Source of the DNA: Lentisphaerae bacterium ADurb.Bin082
Lineage (GTDB): Bacteria > Verrucomicrobiota > Lentisphaeria > Oligosphaerales > Oligosphaeraceae
Direction: 5' to 3'
NCBI GenBank assembly: GCA_002070945.1
Contig: MWEG01000032.1
Coordinates: 1 to 47,429, forward strand
DNA: 47,429 nucleotides
The notes under the pieces: generated by a model
The model's input: the letters and a program-made list of their open reading frames with translations, nothing else
The model's database searches: none
Told to the model about the DNA's origin: nothing
Part shown: positions 29,978 to 38,657 of the stretch, piece by piece
How the letters are laid out: each line of letters begins with the position of its first letter
How positions within the stretch are numbered: the stretch's first letter is position 1
Position numbers and translations under genes: made by a program

Positions 29978-31276
29978 ATGAATCCGCTCTTATGGCTTTA
30001 TGCGTCAATCACCATAACCATCATCAACGCGGTGTTGACCCTAGCCTGCCTGGAACTAGGACAATTCAGCGGCGGCAAGCTGCGCCGCCTGGAAGACGTC
30101 AACGAAAAACTGGCGGAACGCCTGGACGCCTGGTTCCCCCCGAAAGACGAATGGCGCTTCACCAGCCGCCTGGTGGTGCTCATCGCCTTTATGCTGCTGA
30201 CCTATTGCTTCAGCGAATGGGAACAAGCCATGGCCGCCAGCGGCTACCATGCGTTCACCAGATTCGCCCTGCCCAGCCTGTTCATACTGATCGGATACGC
30301 CCTCGTAGAGCTGACCGGACAGTTCATCTCCATAGTAGCCTCCGCCAGGTTCCTCTGCGTCTTCATCCCCTTTTACCGATTTCTGAGCTGGATTCTCTTC
30401 CCGCTCATCTGGCCAATCACCATCATAGCTCAACGCCTCCGAGAACAACAGGCGACCAGAAACGCCACCGCGTCAGGGCCAACCGCCGAAGATGAAATCC
30501 TCTCCCTTATCGAAAACAGCTGGGACGGCGACAACCCCATCAGCGGCATTGAAGAAGATGAACGCAGGATGATCCTAGGCGCCTTCGCCCTGGACCAGAC
30601 CTTCGTCCACGAAATCATGACGCCGCGCGTAGATGTCGACGGCGTTGAGGTCAACGACACCATCGCCGACGTCAGGCGCACCATCGTCGAATCAGGACAC
30701 AGCCGGATTCCACTCTACGACAACAGCATCGACCATATCCTAGGCGTCATCTACGCCAAAGACCTGTTAGACGAAAAGAAGCTGGCCAAAGTCACCAGCC
30801 TGCGCGACCTGGCCCACCCAGCAGTCTTCATCCCAGAAACAAAAAACATCGGCGACCTGATGGAGGAATTCCGCCAAAGCACCAACCAATTTGCCATCGT
30901 CCTCGATGAATACGGCGGCACCGCCGGCATCGTGACCTTCGAAGACATCCTCGAAGAAATCGTCGGAGACATCCATGACGAATATGACGACAAGGACATG
31001 AGCGACGTCGAACAACAGGAGGACGGCAGCTATATTGTGGACGGGCGCCTGCCTATCTGGGACGTCAACGACCTGCTCGGCACGAATATCTCGGAGGAAG
31101 AGGACTTCGATACCCTCGGCGGCTACATCTCGACCTTCCTGGGCAAAATCCCTGAACAAGGCGCACATATTGAAACGGATCAGATCATCGCCGACATCTT
31201 GGAAGCCAACCCGCGGCGCATCGTCCGGCTGTCCATCCGCAACTGCAACCAAGACAGCAGCACCGAAAAAGACTAA
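29978..31276 (+). CDS. CorC/HlyC-type CBS-domain membrane protein
   Basis: A 432-aa protein of the CNNM/CorC type, implicated in divalent cation (Mg2+/Co2+) homeostasis. It has an N-terminal DUF21-like membrane part with about four hydrophobic segments (residues 1-150), then the conserved MTPRVDVDGVEVNDTIADVR opening of the CBS pair. DSRIP-like SRIPLYDNSIDHILGVIYAKDLL follows, then FAIVLDEYGGTAGIVTFEDILEEIVGDI and a C-terminal CorC_HlyC domain (DGSYIVDGRLPIWDVNDLLG). AGAAAG precedes the ATG. It completes the pgpH-ybeY-corC cluster. Confidence 0.9.
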   Translation: MNPLLWLYASITITIINAVLTLACLELGQFSGGKLRRLEDVNEKLAERLDAWFPPKDEWRFTSRLVVLIAFMLLTYCFSEWEQAMAASGYHAFTRFALPSLFILIGYALVELTGQFISIVASARFLCVFIPFYRFLSWILFPLIWPITIIAQRLREQQATRNATASGPTAEDEILSLIENSWDGDNPISGIEEDERRMILGAFALDQTFVHEIMTPRVDVDGVEVNDTIADVRRTIVESGHSRIPLYDNSIDHILGVIYAKDLLDEKKLAKVTSLRDLAHPAVFIPETKNIGDLMEEFRQSTNQFAIVLDEYGGTAGIVTFEDILEEIVGDIHDEYDDKDMSDVEQQEDGSYIVDGRLPIWDVNDLLGTNISEEEDFDTLGGYISTFLGKIPEQGAHIETDQIIADILEANPRRIVRLSIRNCNQDSSTEKD

Positions 31277-31316
31277 CCCGGAACCACCCATCGCTTATTT
31301 CAAAACAAGAGGCACC

Positions 31317-31667
31317 ATGATCAAGACCAATGGCATGTATGAGCAGGAGACCAGGGCCAACATGAAGGGCGGCCCCGGCAAAGTCACCTTGCAGCACTTT
31401 TTCCGCAAAGAAGAATACGGCGGCCAGCACATCCGCGTCTGCGCTAAGCTCATCATCCCGCCTGGCGCAGGCATCGGCCTCCATGAACACGCCGGCGAAG
31501 ACGAAGTCTACATCGTCCTCAAAGGCAAGGGCCGCGTCACCGACGATGGCAAGACCGCCGAAATCACGGTCGGCGACTCCGTCCTGACCGGAAAGGGCAC
31601 GTCCCACGCCGTCGAATGCGTCGGCGACGAAACTCTCGAAATTCTCGCCCTGGTAGTGACCTACTGA
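31317..31667 (+). CDS. Small cupin-domain protein
   Basis: A 116-aa single-domain cupin. Motif 1 is HEHAGEDEVYIVLKGKG, giving two His and a Glu as metal ligands, and motif 2 is GDSVLTGKGTSHAVECVGDE with the third His. The substrate is unknown; relatives include sugar-phosphate isomerase-like and sensor proteins. AAGAGG lies just before the ATG at 31317; an in-frame upstream start would overlap the previous gene. The Nudix gene begins 2 bases after its stop, so the two are likely co-translated. Confidence 0.85.
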   Translation: MIKTNGMYEQETRANMKGGPGKVTLQHFFRKEEYGGQHIRVCAKLIIPPGAGIGLHEHAGEDEVYIVLKGKGRVTDDGKTAEITVGDSVLTGKGTSHAVECVGDETLEILALVVTY

Positions 31668-31669
31668 CT

Positions 31670-32236
31670 ATGCCGAAAAACCGACCTCAGCTGTTGACGA
31701 CGACGCTCCTGGCGCAAGGCCGTTTCTTGCAGCTGGAAAGGCGCCAGTACCGCGACCAACGCGGCGAAGTGCGCTGCTGGGAAGCCGCCCAGCGCCGCCA
31801 GGAACAGCCAGCCGCCCTGGCGATCGCCACCCTGCAGCCATCCAACCGCGTCGTGCTAATCCGCCAATATCGGCCGCCGCTGGATAGTTTCGTCATCGAA
31901 TTCCCGGCTGGATTGCTCAATCCAGGCGAAAACGCGGTGGCCGCAGCCGTGCGCGAATTGCGCGAGGAAACCGGCTACGTCGGCGACGTGCTGGGCGATA
32001 CAGGACTGACCAGCAGCTCAGCCGGCCTGACCGGCGAACTGGTAACCATGGTGACGATGACCATTGATGAACGAAACCCCGAAAACGCCGCGCCGCAAGC
32101 CAAGCTTGACGACGGCGAAGCTATCGACGTGTTCCTGGTGCCACGCCACGACTTGCGCGACTTCTTGGCCAGCCGCCAGGCCGAAGGTGATATCCTCGAC
32201 AGCCGACTTGCCGCCTGGGCAACAGCCCTGACCTAA
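31670..32236 (+). CDS. Nudix hydrolase, ADP-ribose pyrophosphatase-like
   Basis: A 188-aa Nudix enzyme. The Nudix box is GLLNPGENAVAAAVRELREETGY, with the required Glu residues; upstream is IRQYRPPLDSFVIEFPAG, the quadruplet typical of ADP-ribose pyrophosphatases (NudF/YqiE type). The predicted reaction is ADP-ribose to AMP plus ribose 5-phosphate. The ATG at 31670 comes directly after the cupin stop (TGACTATG). It is the last gene of the group; asparagine synthase starts 62 bases later. Confidence 0.88.
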   Translation: MPKNRPQLLTTTLLAQGRFLQLERRQYRDQRGEVRCWEAAQRRQEQPAALAIATLQPSNRVVLIRQYRPPLDSFVIEFPAGLLNPGENAVAAAVRELREETGYVGDVLGDTGLTSSSAGLTGELVTMVTMTIDERNPENAAPQAKLDDGEAIDVFLVPRHDLRDFLASRQAEGDILDSRLAAWATALT

Positions 32237-32298
32237 ACCCGCAGCCGCCCGACGCCCGTCTGGCAGCCGCCTCGCCACCCTCTACCTGGAAATCCATT

Positions 32299-34158
32299 AT
32301 GTGCGGCATCGCCGGCATTTTAAACACTAACCTCGCAGCATCCGAAATCATTCCCGAGGGCGCACTGAGCGCCATGTTCGATGCCTTGGCACACCGCGAT
32401 CCAAATGGCACCGGCGCAGCAGGGCCAAACTCGCCGCTGCGACTCGAGCGTCGCCGCCTGGCTATCTTCGACCTCTCACAAGCCGCTGACCAGCCCATGA
32501 CAGACCGACAGCATGGCGATGTCCTGGCCTTCAACGGCAACATCTGCAATGCCAAGCTCCTGCGGCAAGAACTCGAAACCCACGGGCATGTCTTCCAAAC
32601 CCAGTCCGACAGCGAAGTCATCCTCAAAGCCTACGGGCACTGGCAGCTCGACTTCCTCAGCCACCTGCGCGGCATCTTCGCCATCGCACTCTGGGATGGC
32701 GCCAAACAACGCCTGCTCCTGGCACGCGACCACCTGGGCGTCAAACCGCTCTACTACGCCTTTGCGAATGGACGACTCGTCTTCGCCTCAGAAGTACGCG
32801 CCATCCTGGCAAGCGGCCTAGTCCGCCGCGAACTCGACCCCGCCGGACTGGACTCCTACCTCGCGTACGGCTCGGTGCAAGAACCCTTCACCCTCGTCAA
32901 CGGCATCCGCTCCCTCCCAGCAGCATCGTATCTCTGCTGCGACCAAAAAAGCCTTGGGGACGCCAACGCCTTCTGGGAACCCGATTTGACGCATCTGTCC
33001 GGATCGCTTTCCAGCCTCGCAGACCTGGCCGCTGACCGACTCCGCAATGCCGTTGCCATGCAGATGACCTCCGGTGACAAAATCGGCGCTTTTCTCTCCG
33101 GCGGCGTGGACAGCTCGGCAATCGTCACTCTGATGCGTCAAGCCACCACCGCCGACATCCATACCTTCACCGTCGTCTTCCCTGACCAATGCCAAAACGA
33201 ACGACGCCAAGCAGCGGCAACCGCCGAACGCTGCCAAACCATCCATACGGAACTGGAAATCACAGCAGAGGAAATGCTGCGTCGCCTGCCCAAGGCTCTT
33301 GACGACTATGACCAGCCCAGCATCGACGGATTGAACACCTGGCTGGTCGCCGCCGTCGCCCGCGAAACCGGCCTCAAGGCCGCGCTCTCCGGCATCGGTG
33401 GCGACGAGTTGTTTGTCGGCTATGACGGCTTTGCCCGACCGCTGCGGCTGCTGCGCTTGCAACGCCTGCTGCAACGCCTCCCAGGCCTGGCCCTGCCTTT
33501 GCGCCTGGCAGCGCGCCTGCACGGCCGCGAAGCCATGCACAAGGTAGCCGCCCTGGCGTCCTGGCCGTACTCAGCTTATTTCCTCAACCGGCAAATATTC
33601 TCGAAAGCGACGCGCCTAGCCATGACAATGAACCGACAAACGATCTTGACGCAAGACTGGGCCGCGACCGCCTTCCGCAAACTCGACGCAGCCGCAAAAG
33701 CCAGCGGCGACGATGACATCAACCGCATCTCCTTCCTGGAACTCAACACCTACATGCGCTCCACCCTGCTCCGAGACGCCGACCAGACAGGCATGGCCCA
33801 CGGCCTCGAAATCAGGACGCCCCTGCTCGACCATCTGCTCGTCGAACATATACTCCGATGCCCAGGACAAATGAAGATTTCAACGCACGGACAAAAGCCG
33901 ATGCTGACGGCTGCGACCGGATTGCCAAGAGCGATCGGGCAGCAGCCTAAGCGCGGCTTCGTGCTGCCGTACGATCAGTTTCTCCACGATGTCTGGCAGG
34001 AGGAGCTGGCAGAGACCTTCAACCAGCCTACACCGCTGTTCGCAACCCAAGTCCTGCAAGACTGGTGGCGCGGATACCAGGAAGGCAACACGCCCTGGAC
34101 GCGAATCTGGACGGTTTTCACCCTGCTCCATTGGCTAAAACGGCATCAAATAGTATAA
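32299..34158 (+). CDS. asnB: Asparagine synthase (glutamine-hydrolysing)
   Basis: A 619-aa AsnB-family amidotransferase. The mature N-terminal Cys is C2 in MCGIAGI, followed by a class II glutaminase domain (to about 190: HRDPNGTG, RLAIFDLS, FNGNICN, DSEVILKAY). The synthetase domain has the PP-motif SGGVDSS at 267-273, then LSGIGGDELFVGY and the ATP site EIRTPLLDHLLVE. Length and motifs match the AsnB/exopolysaccharide-associated subfamily. This subtype often modifies carbohydrate or peptide substrates, and the next gene is a sugar-nucleotide epimerase, so a surface-glycan role is as likely as amino-acid synthesis. Confidence 0.9.
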   Translation: MCGIAGILNTNLAASEIIPEGALSAMFDALAHRDPNGTGAAGPNSPLRLERRRLAIFDLSQAADQPMTDRQHGDVLAFNGNICNAKLLRQELETHGHVFQTQSDSEVILKAYGHWQLDFLSHLRGIFAIALWDGAKQRLLLARDHLGVKPLYYAFANGRLVFASEVRAILASGLVRRELDPAGLDSYLAYGSVQEPFTLVNGIRSLPAASYLCCDQKSLGDANAFWEPDLTHLSGSLSSLADLAADRLRNAVAMQMTSGDKIGAFLSGGVDSSAIVTLMRQATTADIHTFTVVFPDQCQNERRQAAATAERCQTIHTELEITAEEMLRRLPKALDDYDQPSIDGLNTWLVAAVARETGLKAALSGIGGDELFVGYDGFARPLRLLRLQRLLQRLPGLALPLRLAARLHGREAMHKVAALASWPYSAYFLNRQIFSKATRLAMTMNRQTILTQDWAATAFRKLDAAAKASGDDDINRISFLELNTYMRSTLLRDADQTGMAHGLEIRTPLLDHLLVEHILRCPGQMKISTHGQKPMLTAATGLPRAIGQQPKRGFVLPYDQFLHDVWQEELAETFNQPTPLFATQVLQDWWRGYQEGNTPWTRIWTVFTLLHWLKRHQIV

Positions 34159-34159
34159 T
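34131..34159 (+). promoter_or_regulatory. Promoter candidate for the epimerase gene
   Basis: TTGGCT (34131-34136), a 17-bp spacer and a perfect TATAAT (34154-34159) overlap the end of asnB. Transcription would begin near 34166, at a GCCGGC...GCCGGC inverted repeat (34167-34204) that would form a 5' leader hairpin. Confidence 0.6.
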
Positions 34160-34253
34160 GAAATGAGCCGGCCAGGTCAGGTCGCCTTGACAGGGCCAGC
34201 CGGCGCCGAGTCATCCTAATTTCCCTACCGCTCTTGCAAACGGTCACGTCATC

Positions 34254-35246
34254 ATGAACAGAATCATCACGCATTCGCGCATCCTAGTCACTGGCGGCGC
34301 CGGCTTCATCGGCTCCAACCTCGTCGAGGCGCTCCTCGCCCAGGACAACGACGTCGTCTGCCTGGACAACTTCGCGACCGGCAAGCGCGAAAACATCGCC
34401 CCGTTCCTGGATCACCCATCATTCAGACTTATCGAAGGCGACATCCGCGACCGCGAAGTCTGCCGGCAAGCGGTTGACGGCGTGTCGTATGTCCTGCACC
34501 AGGCCGCGCTCGGCTCAGTGCCCAGGTCCATCAACGACCCCATGACCTCGACGGAAGTCAACATCACGGGCTTCGTCAACATGCTGTTCGCAGCCAAGGA
34601 AGCAAAGGTCAAGCGCTTTGTGTACGCTTCCAGCTCCTCGGTCTATGGCGACAACGCCGCGCTGCCCAAGGTCGAGAACCACATCGGCCGGCAGCTCTCG
34701 CCGTATGCCATCACCAAGTACGTCAACGAGCTGTTCGCCGCCAACTTCACCGCCCTGTATGGCATTGACACCATTGGCCTGCGCTATTTCAACGTCTTTG
34801 GCCGCCGCCAAGACCCATTCGGCGCATACGCCGCCGTCATCCCCAAGTTCGCCATAGCGCTGATCAACCACCAGGCGCCTGTCATCAACGGTGACGGCAC
34901 CTATTCGCGAGATTTCACCTATATCGCCAACGTCGTCCAGGCTAATCAACTGGCCGCTGTTACCGACAATCCGGCCGCCCTCAACACCGTCTACAACGTC
35001 GCCTACGGAGACCGCATGGACCTGAACAACCTGTTCGCCAGCCTGCGCAGCACCTTGGCCGACTTTGACCCGGCCATCGCCGCCATCAAACCGACCTACG
35101 GCCCGGTCAGGCCAGGCGATGTCCCCCATTCCCTGGCTGACATCAGCAAGGCGCAAAACCTCCTCGGCTATGCCCCGAGCTTCAGCATCAGCCAAGGCCT
35201 CCAAGAAGCAGCACGATGGTACTACGACCACCTCAAAAATACCTGA
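34254..35246 (+). CDS. NAD-dependent UDP-sugar 4-epimerase, WbpP/TviC-like
   Basis: An extended SDR epimerase, 330 aa. The NAD motif GGAGFIGSN is at 14-22; ASSSSVYG is followed by catalytic Y151 and K155 (SPYAITKYVNE). The segment GLRYFNVFGRRQDPFGAYAAVIPKFA and SRDFTYIANVVQAN resemble UDP-N-acetylglucosamine 4-epimerases of the WbpP/TviC type more than GalE, but substrate preference cannot be settled from the sequence. There is no clear ribosome site (CGTCATCATG). The stop TGA is directly fused to a family-1 heptad element. Confidence 0.88.
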   Translation: MNRIITHSRILVTGGAGFIGSNLVEALLAQDNDVVCLDNFATGKRENIAPFLDHPSFRLIEGDIRDREVCRQAVDGVSYVLHQAALGSVPRSINDPMTSTEVNITGFVNMLFAAKEAKVKRFVYASSSSVYGDNAALPKVENHIGRQLSPYAITKYVNELFAANFTALYGIDTIGLRYFNVFGRRQDPFGAYAAVIPKFAIALINHQAPVINGDGTYSRDFTYIANVVQANQLAAVTDNPAALNTVYNVAYGDRMDLNNLFASLRSTLADFDPAIAAIKPTYGPVRPGDVPHSLADISKAQNLLGYAPSFSISQGLQEAARWYYDHLKNT

Positions 35247-35416
35247 GGGGCGAGGGGCTGAATGTTGAATGCTGAATGCTGAATGTTGAATGCTGAATGC
35301 TGAATGCTGAATGCTGAATGCTGAATGCTGAATGCTGAATGCTGAATGCTGAATGCTGAATGCTGAGGCGCATTTCATAATTCATAATTCATAATTCATA
35401 ATTCATCATTCGTTAG
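35247..35416 (+). repeat. Family-1 heptad element, longest copy
   Basis: GGGGCGAGGGG starts at the base after the epimerase stop. Exactly 15 CTGAATG/TTGAATG heptads follow (35258-35362), then the core CTGAGGCGCATTTCAT (35363-35378), four AATTCAT heptads (35379-35406) and CATTCGTTAG. The left array is far longer than the right, unlike the copy at 23.4 kb, which suggests expansion of one arm. Confidence 0.95.
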
Positions 35417-35572
35417 CCACCGTCCACTATGTCCACTTCTGTCCACGTCCACTCTCCGCTAATGTCCACTAAAGTCCATTGTCCACTGTCCACTAAACTG
35501 CCTTGCCCGGGGCGTCTGGCTCCGCAGCTTATCGGAACTCCGAGTATCAATGAGTCACCGATTACATCTCCC
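35417..35572 (+). repeat. Family-2 element (GTCCACT array plus conserved module)
   Basis: It starts immediately after the family-1 element. About eight GTCCAC/GTCCAT words spaced mostly 7 or 10 bases apart (35421-35498) are followed by the conserved module: CCTTGCCCGGGGCGTCTGGC, then CCGCAGCTTATCGGAACTCC, then GAGTATCAATGAGTCACCG. The same module follows the arrays at 43.4, 45.0 (reverse) and 47.3 kb. 35573-35713 contains nothing else recognisable. Confidence 0.9.
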
Positions 35573-35713
35573 ACATTACCCCCAAAAACAACGATTTGCT
35601 TTTCCCAAAAAAGAAATTATAGTCCTGATAACGCCAATCCTCACTCCGCCCCCTAGGCTGAGTAGAACGGACCATCCTGCCAAGCCGTCATCATGTCACC
35701 AAGGAGGTCAATC

Positions 35714-36523
35714 ATGGCTATCATCGCAATTGCCCGAGAACGGGGAGCTTTGGGAAAACTCGTTGCCAGTGAACTGGCACGGACGCTGAACTACCGCTTC
35801 ATCGACAAAAGGACGGTCGAGGAGCGACTCGAAGGACTGGGGCTGGATCAACGGCAGTTCAATGCCTACGATGAAAAAAAACCTGGGTTGTTCGCAGCCT
35901 TGTCCTCTGTCATGGAAGACTATATCCGCTGCCTGAAGAAAATCATGTTCGAAGAGGCCATGCAAGGCGACTGCGTCTTTCTCGGTCGCGGCTGCCAGTA
36001 CCTCTTCCGCAGCATCCCCGGCGTCACCCTGGTGCGACTGGTCGCCCCTCTCGAAACACGCATCAAGCGAATCCAGGAATCGCAGAACCTCGAATACCGC
36101 GAAGCCAAAAAGCAGGTGGACAAAATGGACCGCGACCGCGAAGGCTTCAACCGCTACTTTTTTGACACCGACAGCAAAGACCCGTCCAACTATCATCTGA
36201 CCATCAATACCGAGGACCTGTCCACAACCCAGATCATTGACATCATCCGCAACCTGGCTGACTTGACTACAACCCCGGAACAGGTCGCAACCGGCCAGAT
36301 GATGTTCCGGAATCTGGCCATGGCCCAGACCATCATTCGCCATATCCTCAACGACTGCGAACTGCCGATCTTCTTTCTTGATGCGGAATGCGCTGGCAAC
36401 GAGGTGACCCTCAGCGGCATCGCCCATTCCCCGGATGTAGTCGAAAAAGCCCGGGCCGCCGCCCACGTCGAAGGCATCAAACGAGTCAACAACAACATCC
36501 GCGTCGGCCGGGTCGGACAATGA
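35714..36523 (+). CDS. Cytidylate kinase-like protein with C-terminal BON-like domain
   Basis: A 269-aa protein. Residues 1 to about 190 match the cytidylate-kinase-like family (MAIIAIARERG, FIDKRTVEERL, CVFLGRGCQYLF, VRLVAPLETRIKRI, FNRYFFDTDSKDPSNYHLTINT). Where that family has a GSGG phosphate-binding loop, this protein has GALGK at 11-15. The last 60 residues (GNEVTLSGIAHSPDVVEKAR, then HVEGIKRVNNNIRV) look like a BON domain. AAGGAGGT stands 6 bases before the ATG, which decides the start over an ATG seven codons upstream. The natural substrate is unknown. It is convergent with the glycosyltransferase that follows, 4 bases apart. Confidence 0.82.
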   Translation: MAIIAIARERGALGKLVASELARTLNYRFIDKRTVEERLEGLGLDQRQFNAYDEKKPGLFAALSSVMEDYIRCLKKIMFEEAMQGDCVFLGRGCQYLFRSIPGVTLVRLVAPLETRIKRIQESQNLEYREAKKQVDKMDRDREGFNRYFFDTDSKDPSNYHLTINTEDLSTTQIIDIIRNLADLTTTPEQVATGQMMFRNLAMAQTIIRHILNDCELPIFFLDAECAGNEVTLSGIAHSPDVVEKARAAAHVEGIKRVNNNIRVGRVGQ

Positions 36524-36527
36524 GGAA

Positions 36528-37589
36528 TCAGGCACCGGGGTTAGCGTTGGGTCTGGAAGCTGCGTCCGGTGCCTGCTTATCCTCCGCTCCCAGTACCTTC
36601 TCGTACAAAAAGCGCGGGCGGCGTTTGACTTCCAGGTAGGTCTTGCCGATATATTCGCCGATCAGGCCAATTCCAAGCAGTTGCAACCCGCCAAGAGCCA
36701 GAACCAGCAAGGCCAGCGAGGTCCAGCCTTGGATGGTATAGCCCAAATAGTGCAGCACCAGGTACCTAAGGCCAAGGATAATGTTGGCAAAGAAAATGAC
36801 GAAGCCGAGTACGGTAATCATCCGGATCGGGCGGATGCTGAACGACGTGATGCCATCCCAGGCCAACATCAGCATCTTGCGCAAAGGATAATGCGTCTGC
36901 CGGGATGTTGGACGACGGGCATAGCCGACCGTAGCCTGGCGCAGCCCGATGAGCGGAACAATCCCGCGCAAAAACAAATTGACCTCGGAATACTCGAACA
37001 ACGCCTGTAACGCCCTACGGCTCATCAGGCGGCAGTCCGCATGATTGAACACAATCTTGACGCCCAGCGCAGACATCAGATGATAGAAGGCCTCGGCTGT
37101 CAAGCGCTTGAAAGCCGTGTCGCTGGAACGGTCGGTACGCACGCCGTAGACGATCTCCGCGCCCTGCCAATACTGCTCAAGAAAGCCGTCGATGACGGCC
37201 AAATCGTCCTGCAAATCCGCGTCAATGGAAACAGCGCAATCCGCCATGTCAGCGGCCAGGCGCAATCCGGCCAGCAGCGCCTTCTGGTGGCCGCAGTTGG
37301 CCGCCAGCTTGATCCCCAGCACCTGGCCAGGAGCGGCCTCATGCCGACGGGAAATGATGTCCCAAGTGGCATCGCGGGAGCCGTCGTCAACGCAGAGCAC
37401 CGCACTGTCAGCAGCAACCCAGCCAGACGCCGTCAGCGCCTTGAGCTTGGCCAGCAGCTGGTCCAAGGAATCGTCCAAGATGCTCGCCTCATTGTAGCAG
37501 GGCACGACGATCAGCAGCCGGGGCGGCGTCTGCACAGGGAGGACGCTCGACGTTGGAGGAGGACTGCAAGCGGAAGCCATGGTAGACAT
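36528..37589 (-). CDS. Glycosyltransferase family 2, DPM1/GtrB-like
   Basis: A 353-aa membrane glycosyltransferase. The GT2 domain begins LLIVVPCYNEASILDDSLDQL, with DDGSRDATWDII and the catalytic DxD in SIDADLQDDLAVI. The C-terminal part has two transmembrane helices (about 240-310) and the ending IGEYIGKTYLEVKRRPRFLYEK typical of polyprenyl-phosphate glycosyltransferases (GtrB/ArnC type). It probably loads a sugar on undecaprenyl phosphate. AAGGA lies 7 bases before the ATG. It follows the acyltransferase gene on the same strand by about 30 bases. Confidence 0.9.
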   Translation of the reverse strand: MSTMASACSPPPTSSVLPVQTPPRLLIVVPCYNEASILDDSLDQLLAKLKALTASGWVAADSAVLCVDDGSRDATWDIISRRHEAAPGQVLGIKLAANCGHQKALLAGLRLAADMADCAVSIDADLQDDLAVIDGFLEQYWQGAEIVYGVRTDRSSDTAFKRLTAEAFYHLMSALGVKIVFNHADCRLMSRRALQALFEYSEVNLFLRGIVPLIGLRQATVGYARRPTSRQTHYPLRKMLMLAWDGITSFSIRPIRMITVLGFVIFFANIILGLRYLVLHYLGYTIQGWTSLALLVLALGGLQLLGIGLIGEYIGKTYLEVKRRPRFLYEKVLGAEDKQAPDAASRPNANPGA

Positions 37590-37619
37590 AGTATTCCTTT
37601 CCCGGTCGCAGACAGCAAT

Positions 37620-38657
37620 TCAGCAGCCGATGATGACGCGCGTTGATCGGACGCGCAAAGCCTTCAAAACAGCCCGGCCGAACATCAAGGCAAGCGCCAA
37701 TATAGTGAGGCAAAGCGCCGTCATGAACACCAGGGCCAGAATTTGCCAACCTTCCCCGAACCCGCTCAGCCAACGCTGATGGCACGGCGCAAAAACCTGG
37801 CCAATCAGCGAATTGTGATATAGATAGATGCCGTAACTGTACGTCGACAGTCCGTTCAGCGCCAGTCCGATCCAGGTCTGATGCAACCATTCTGAAAAAC
37901 GGGCCGCCAGCGCTAATATCATGAAACAAAAGACCATCCTCCCAATCGTCTGCAACCATTCTTGCTCCGGGAAAAAGACCAGCGCCACGCTCACGCAAAA
38001 GGCCAATCCGAGACTCCATAGCCATAATTGCCGGAGACGCGCCTGAACCGTGGTGACATGTACCGCCATGGCCATGCCAAGAAGAAAAAATGGCAGGAAA
38101 AACAGGGTGTTCTTCCAAATTTCATAATAGCGTCCGCGCCCCAAAGCAAAGGGTAGGATCAGCATCAGGCTGGCCGGCAGGTGCCAGCGCCGTCGACTCA
38201 CCTTCAGAAAGACAGGTGCCAAAAAGAAAAAAATAGCCAGCATCGGAATAAACCAGAGATGTTCGCCCGCGCCGCCGTTTGGCAACGCCTTCGCCCAATT
38301 CAGCAAAAGACGCCATGACAGCGCCTCGCCATCACGCAGTTCACGCAGGAAAATCAACAGAAATGTGGCCACCGCGTATGGGCAAAGCACAGTCTTGACT
38401 TTCTGCCACAAAAAATCACGAAACACAAAACGGGCGGAATGCCATTGCAACATAAATCCGGCCAGGATGACGAACATCATCGTCCCAGAATCGGTCAAGA
38501 TGGCCAAGGCACTCCTCGTGAATGTCATCCGGCCATAAGCAAGAAACAATACATGATAGCCCACAACCAAGCTGATCGCTGCCGCCCGGCAGTCATCAAG
38601 CATGACTAGGCGATGTTCCTTCCCAACCTTTATCCGTGAAGGCTGAGCCAATGCCAT
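37620..38657 (-). CDS. Acyltransferase 3 family membrane protein
   Basis: A multi-spanning membrane acyltransferase (about 345 aa), of the kind that O-acetylates polysaccharide or peptidoglycan. The N-terminus RLVMLDDCRAAAISLVVGYH is the family's first helix with its conserved His; ten or so hydrophobic segments follow, with EHLWFIPMLAIFFFLAPVF as the mid-protein family motif and SYGIYLYHN near the end. The start is uncertain: ATG 38657 has GAGGAG only 4 bases upstream, ATG 38669 is preceded by a G-run, and the frame is open to 38744. It forms a two-gene unit with the GT2 gene, suggesting surface-glycan decoration. Confidence 0.82.
   Translation of the reverse strand: MALAQPSRIKVGKEHRLVMLDDCRAAAISLVVGYHVLFLAYGRMTFTRSALAILTDSGTMMFVILAGFMLQWHSARFVFRDFLWQKVKTVLCPYAVATFLLIFLRELRDGEALSWRLLLNWAKALPNGGAGEHLWFIPMLAIFFFLAPVFLKVSRRRWHLPASLMLILPFALGRGRYYEIWKNTLFFLPFFLLGMAMAVHVTTVQARLRQLWLWSLGLAFCVSVALVFFPEQEWLQTIGRMVFCFMILALAARFSEWLHQTWIGLALNGLSTYSYGIYLYHNSLIGQVFAPCHQRWLSGFGEGWQILALVFMTALCLTILALALMFGRAVLKALRVRSTRVIIGC

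Noticed and set aside
34515..35378. Minus-strand frame with HSAFSIQ repeats overlapping the epimerase gene
   Set aside because: The repeated peptide is only the translation of the TGAATGC heptads, and the remainder is antisense to the epimerase.
35247..35412. CRISPR array at the heptad repeats
   Set aside because: The units are 7 bases in direct contact with no spacers, and no cas genes are present; likewise for the GTCCACT arrays.
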